DNA of 7,690 bases, taken from assembly GCA_018715025.1 (NCBI GenBank), contig DVMK01000077.1, forward strand, positions 1 through 7,690, in the 5' to 3' direction. A program made the position numbers and the translations under genes. Shown one piece after another: positions 7,061-7,690 of this stretch; position 1 is the stretch's first letter; each line of letters begins with the position of its first letter. Source of the stretch: Candidatus Caccousia avistercoris. Its GTDB lineage: Bacteria > Bacillota > Clostridia > Oscillospirales > Acutalibacteraceae. Below the pieces are notes generated by a model, which was not told the origin of the DNA, ran no database searches, and saw only the letters and a program-made list of their open reading frames with translations.

Positions 7061-7089
7061 TTGCATCCTTCGGCGGAACATGCTAAAAT
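7061..7089 (+). promoter_or_regulatory. Probable sigma-70-type promoter of the tetR gene
   Basis: TAAAAT (7084-7089) matches the -10 consensus at 5 of 6 bases and is preceded by TGC, an extended -10 element. TTGCAT (7061-7066) is a weak -35 box (3 of 6) at exactly 17 bp. Transcription would start near 7095-7097, inside the inverted repeat and about 40 nt before ATG 7136. Nothing else notable lies between the terminator and this promoter. Confidence 0.6.
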
Positions 7090-7120
7090 AAAAACATAAG
7101 ATAAAATTTGTTTTTATTTT
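7085..7120. promoter_or_regulatory. Perfect 12-bp inverted repeat, probable TetR operator
   Basis: AAAATAAAAACA (7085-7096) is the exact reverse complement of TGTTTTTATTTT (7109-7120), with a 12-nt spacer. The element covers the -10 box, the expected transcription start and the early leader of the tetR gene, the classic position for an autorepressor site. A smaller nested repeat, ATAAAA (7101-7106) with TTTTAT (7112-7117), fits within it. It is strikingly AT-rich against the GC-rich surroundings. It could also fold as an A/U stem in the leader, but it lacks the GC core of a terminator. Operator function is inferred from position and symmetry. Confidence 0.6.
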
Positions 7121-7124
7121 GTGC

Positions 7125-7133
7125 GGGGTGAGG
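7125..7133 (+). promoter_or_regulatory. Ribosome binding site of the tetR gene
   Basis: GGGGTGAGG precedes ATG 7136. GGGG ends 7 nt before the start, while GAGG is only 2 nt away. No other candidate start lies between the inverted repeat and the helix-turn-helix region. Confidence 0.55.
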
Positions 7134-7135
7134 CC

Positions 7136-7690
7136 ATGCCAAAGGTGGCGTATTCGGAGGAGGACAGGCAGCGCATCCGGGCGGCGCTTGTGGCCGCCGG
7201 GCTTGAGCTGATGGCAAAGCAGGGCATACAGCACACAACCGTAGAGCAGGTGTATAAAAAGGTCGGCATTTCACGAACCTTCTTCTACTCCTTTTTCCCC
7301 ACTAAAGAGGATTTGGTGCTGGAAACGCTGTACTGGCAGCAGCCTAAAATCGTTGCGTACGTGCAAAGGCTGATGGCGGATCCTGCTTTAAGCTGGCGCG
7401 AGGCCGTGAAAAAATTTCTCCACGACTGCTGCTATGGGGAGAAAAACGGCATTGCGGTGTTAACCATAGAAGAGCAGCAGCTCATTTTCAAGCGCCTGTC
7501 CAAAGAAAGCTACCAGGTCTTCCGCCAAAAGCAGCACCGGCTTTTTGAAAAAATTCTGGAAGGTTTTGGGATAAAGGCCGACGCGAAACGGGTCAATCTG
7601 TTTACCAATTTAAGCCTGACGGCAATGGTGGTGCGCAGGGCGCTTCCTGACACCCTCCCCCTGTGCGTCCCCGAGGCTGCCGACGAAACC
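7136..7690 (+). CDS. TetR/AcrR-family transcriptional regulator, 3' end missing
   Basis: 185 residues are visible and the frame is still open at the window edge; the family is usually about 190-210 residues, so little is missing. The N-terminal DNA-binding domain is typical: RIRAALVAAGLELMAKQG (13-30), TTVEQVYKKVGIS (34-46), and the recognition helix leading to FFYSFFPTKEDL (49-60), where TetR proteins have the Y-x-x-F-x-x-K-E motif. The C-terminal part (from about 65) is helical, contains a Cys pair (HDCCYG) and is too divergent to name a ligand. It stands alone after the operon terminator with its own promoter, and a perfect inverted repeat overlaps that promoter, so it probably represses itself and perhaps genes beyond the 3' edge (in this family often transporters). 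It uses TTA and other A/T-ending codons somewhat more than the upstream genes. A link to the c-di-GMP module is not shown. Confidence 0.9.
   Translation, partial: MPKVAYSEEDRQRIRAALVAAGLELMAKQGIQHTTVEQVYKKVGISRTFFYSFFPTKEDLVLETLYWQQPKIVAYVQRLMADPALSWREAVKKFLHDCCYGEKNGIAVLTIEEQQLIFKRLSKESYQVFRQKQHRLFEKILEGFGIKADAKRVNLFTNLSLTAMVVRRALPDTLPLCVPEAADET

Noticed and set aside
7085..7120. Inverted repeat as a transcription terminator
   Set aside because: The stem is nearly all A/T, lies over a promoter -10 box and start region, and is upstream of the tetR gene; the real terminator is the GC-rich hairpin at 6976-7009.

Overview
The window reads as GC-rich Bacillota, most likely a Clostridia-type bacterium such as the high-GC gut Oscillospirales. 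This is inferred from a DivIVA-family protein, purine-rich Shine-Dalgarno sequences before every gene, and the domain style of the signalling proteins (SBP3-like/EAL fusion, REC-HD-GYP, large dCache hybrid kinase). No rRNA, tRNA, CRISPR array, insertion sequence or phage gene is visible.

Positions 1-6965 look like one + strand transcription unit of five genes, entered from outside the 5' edge. In order they are: the 3' part of a DivIVA-like coiled-coil gene (1-567); a signal-peptide-bearing membrane protein with a shortened SBP3-like region, a degenerate GGDEF domain and an intact EAL phosphodiesterase (589-2445); a secreted or lipid-anchored TIM-barrel protein resembling glycoside hydrolases (2442-3314, ATGA overlap); a REC-HD-GYP response regulator (3329-4423); and a dCache/PAS-like hybrid histidine kinase with a C-terminal receiver (4428-6965). 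Gaps are 21 nt or less, and a strong GC-rich hairpin terminator follows the last stop.

The unit carries two unrelated kinds of predicted c-di-GMP hydrolase (EAL and HD-GYP) and no active diguanylate cyclase. The simplest reading is a signal-controlled module that lowers c-di-GMP. The hybrid kinase would sense an extracellular ligand and could feed the REC domain of the HD-GYP protein. The EAL protein would sense or be positioned at the envelope. The exported barrel protein would act on a surface or extracellular glycan, and the DivIVA-like protein may place the machinery at a pole or septum. This functional link is inference from gene order.

After the terminator, an AT-rich island (about 7080-7120) holds a promoter with an extended -10 element and a perfect 12-bp inverted repeat overlapping it. 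They precede a TetR-family regulator (7136 to beyond the 3' edge), which is probably autoregulated and belongs to a separate transcription unit.
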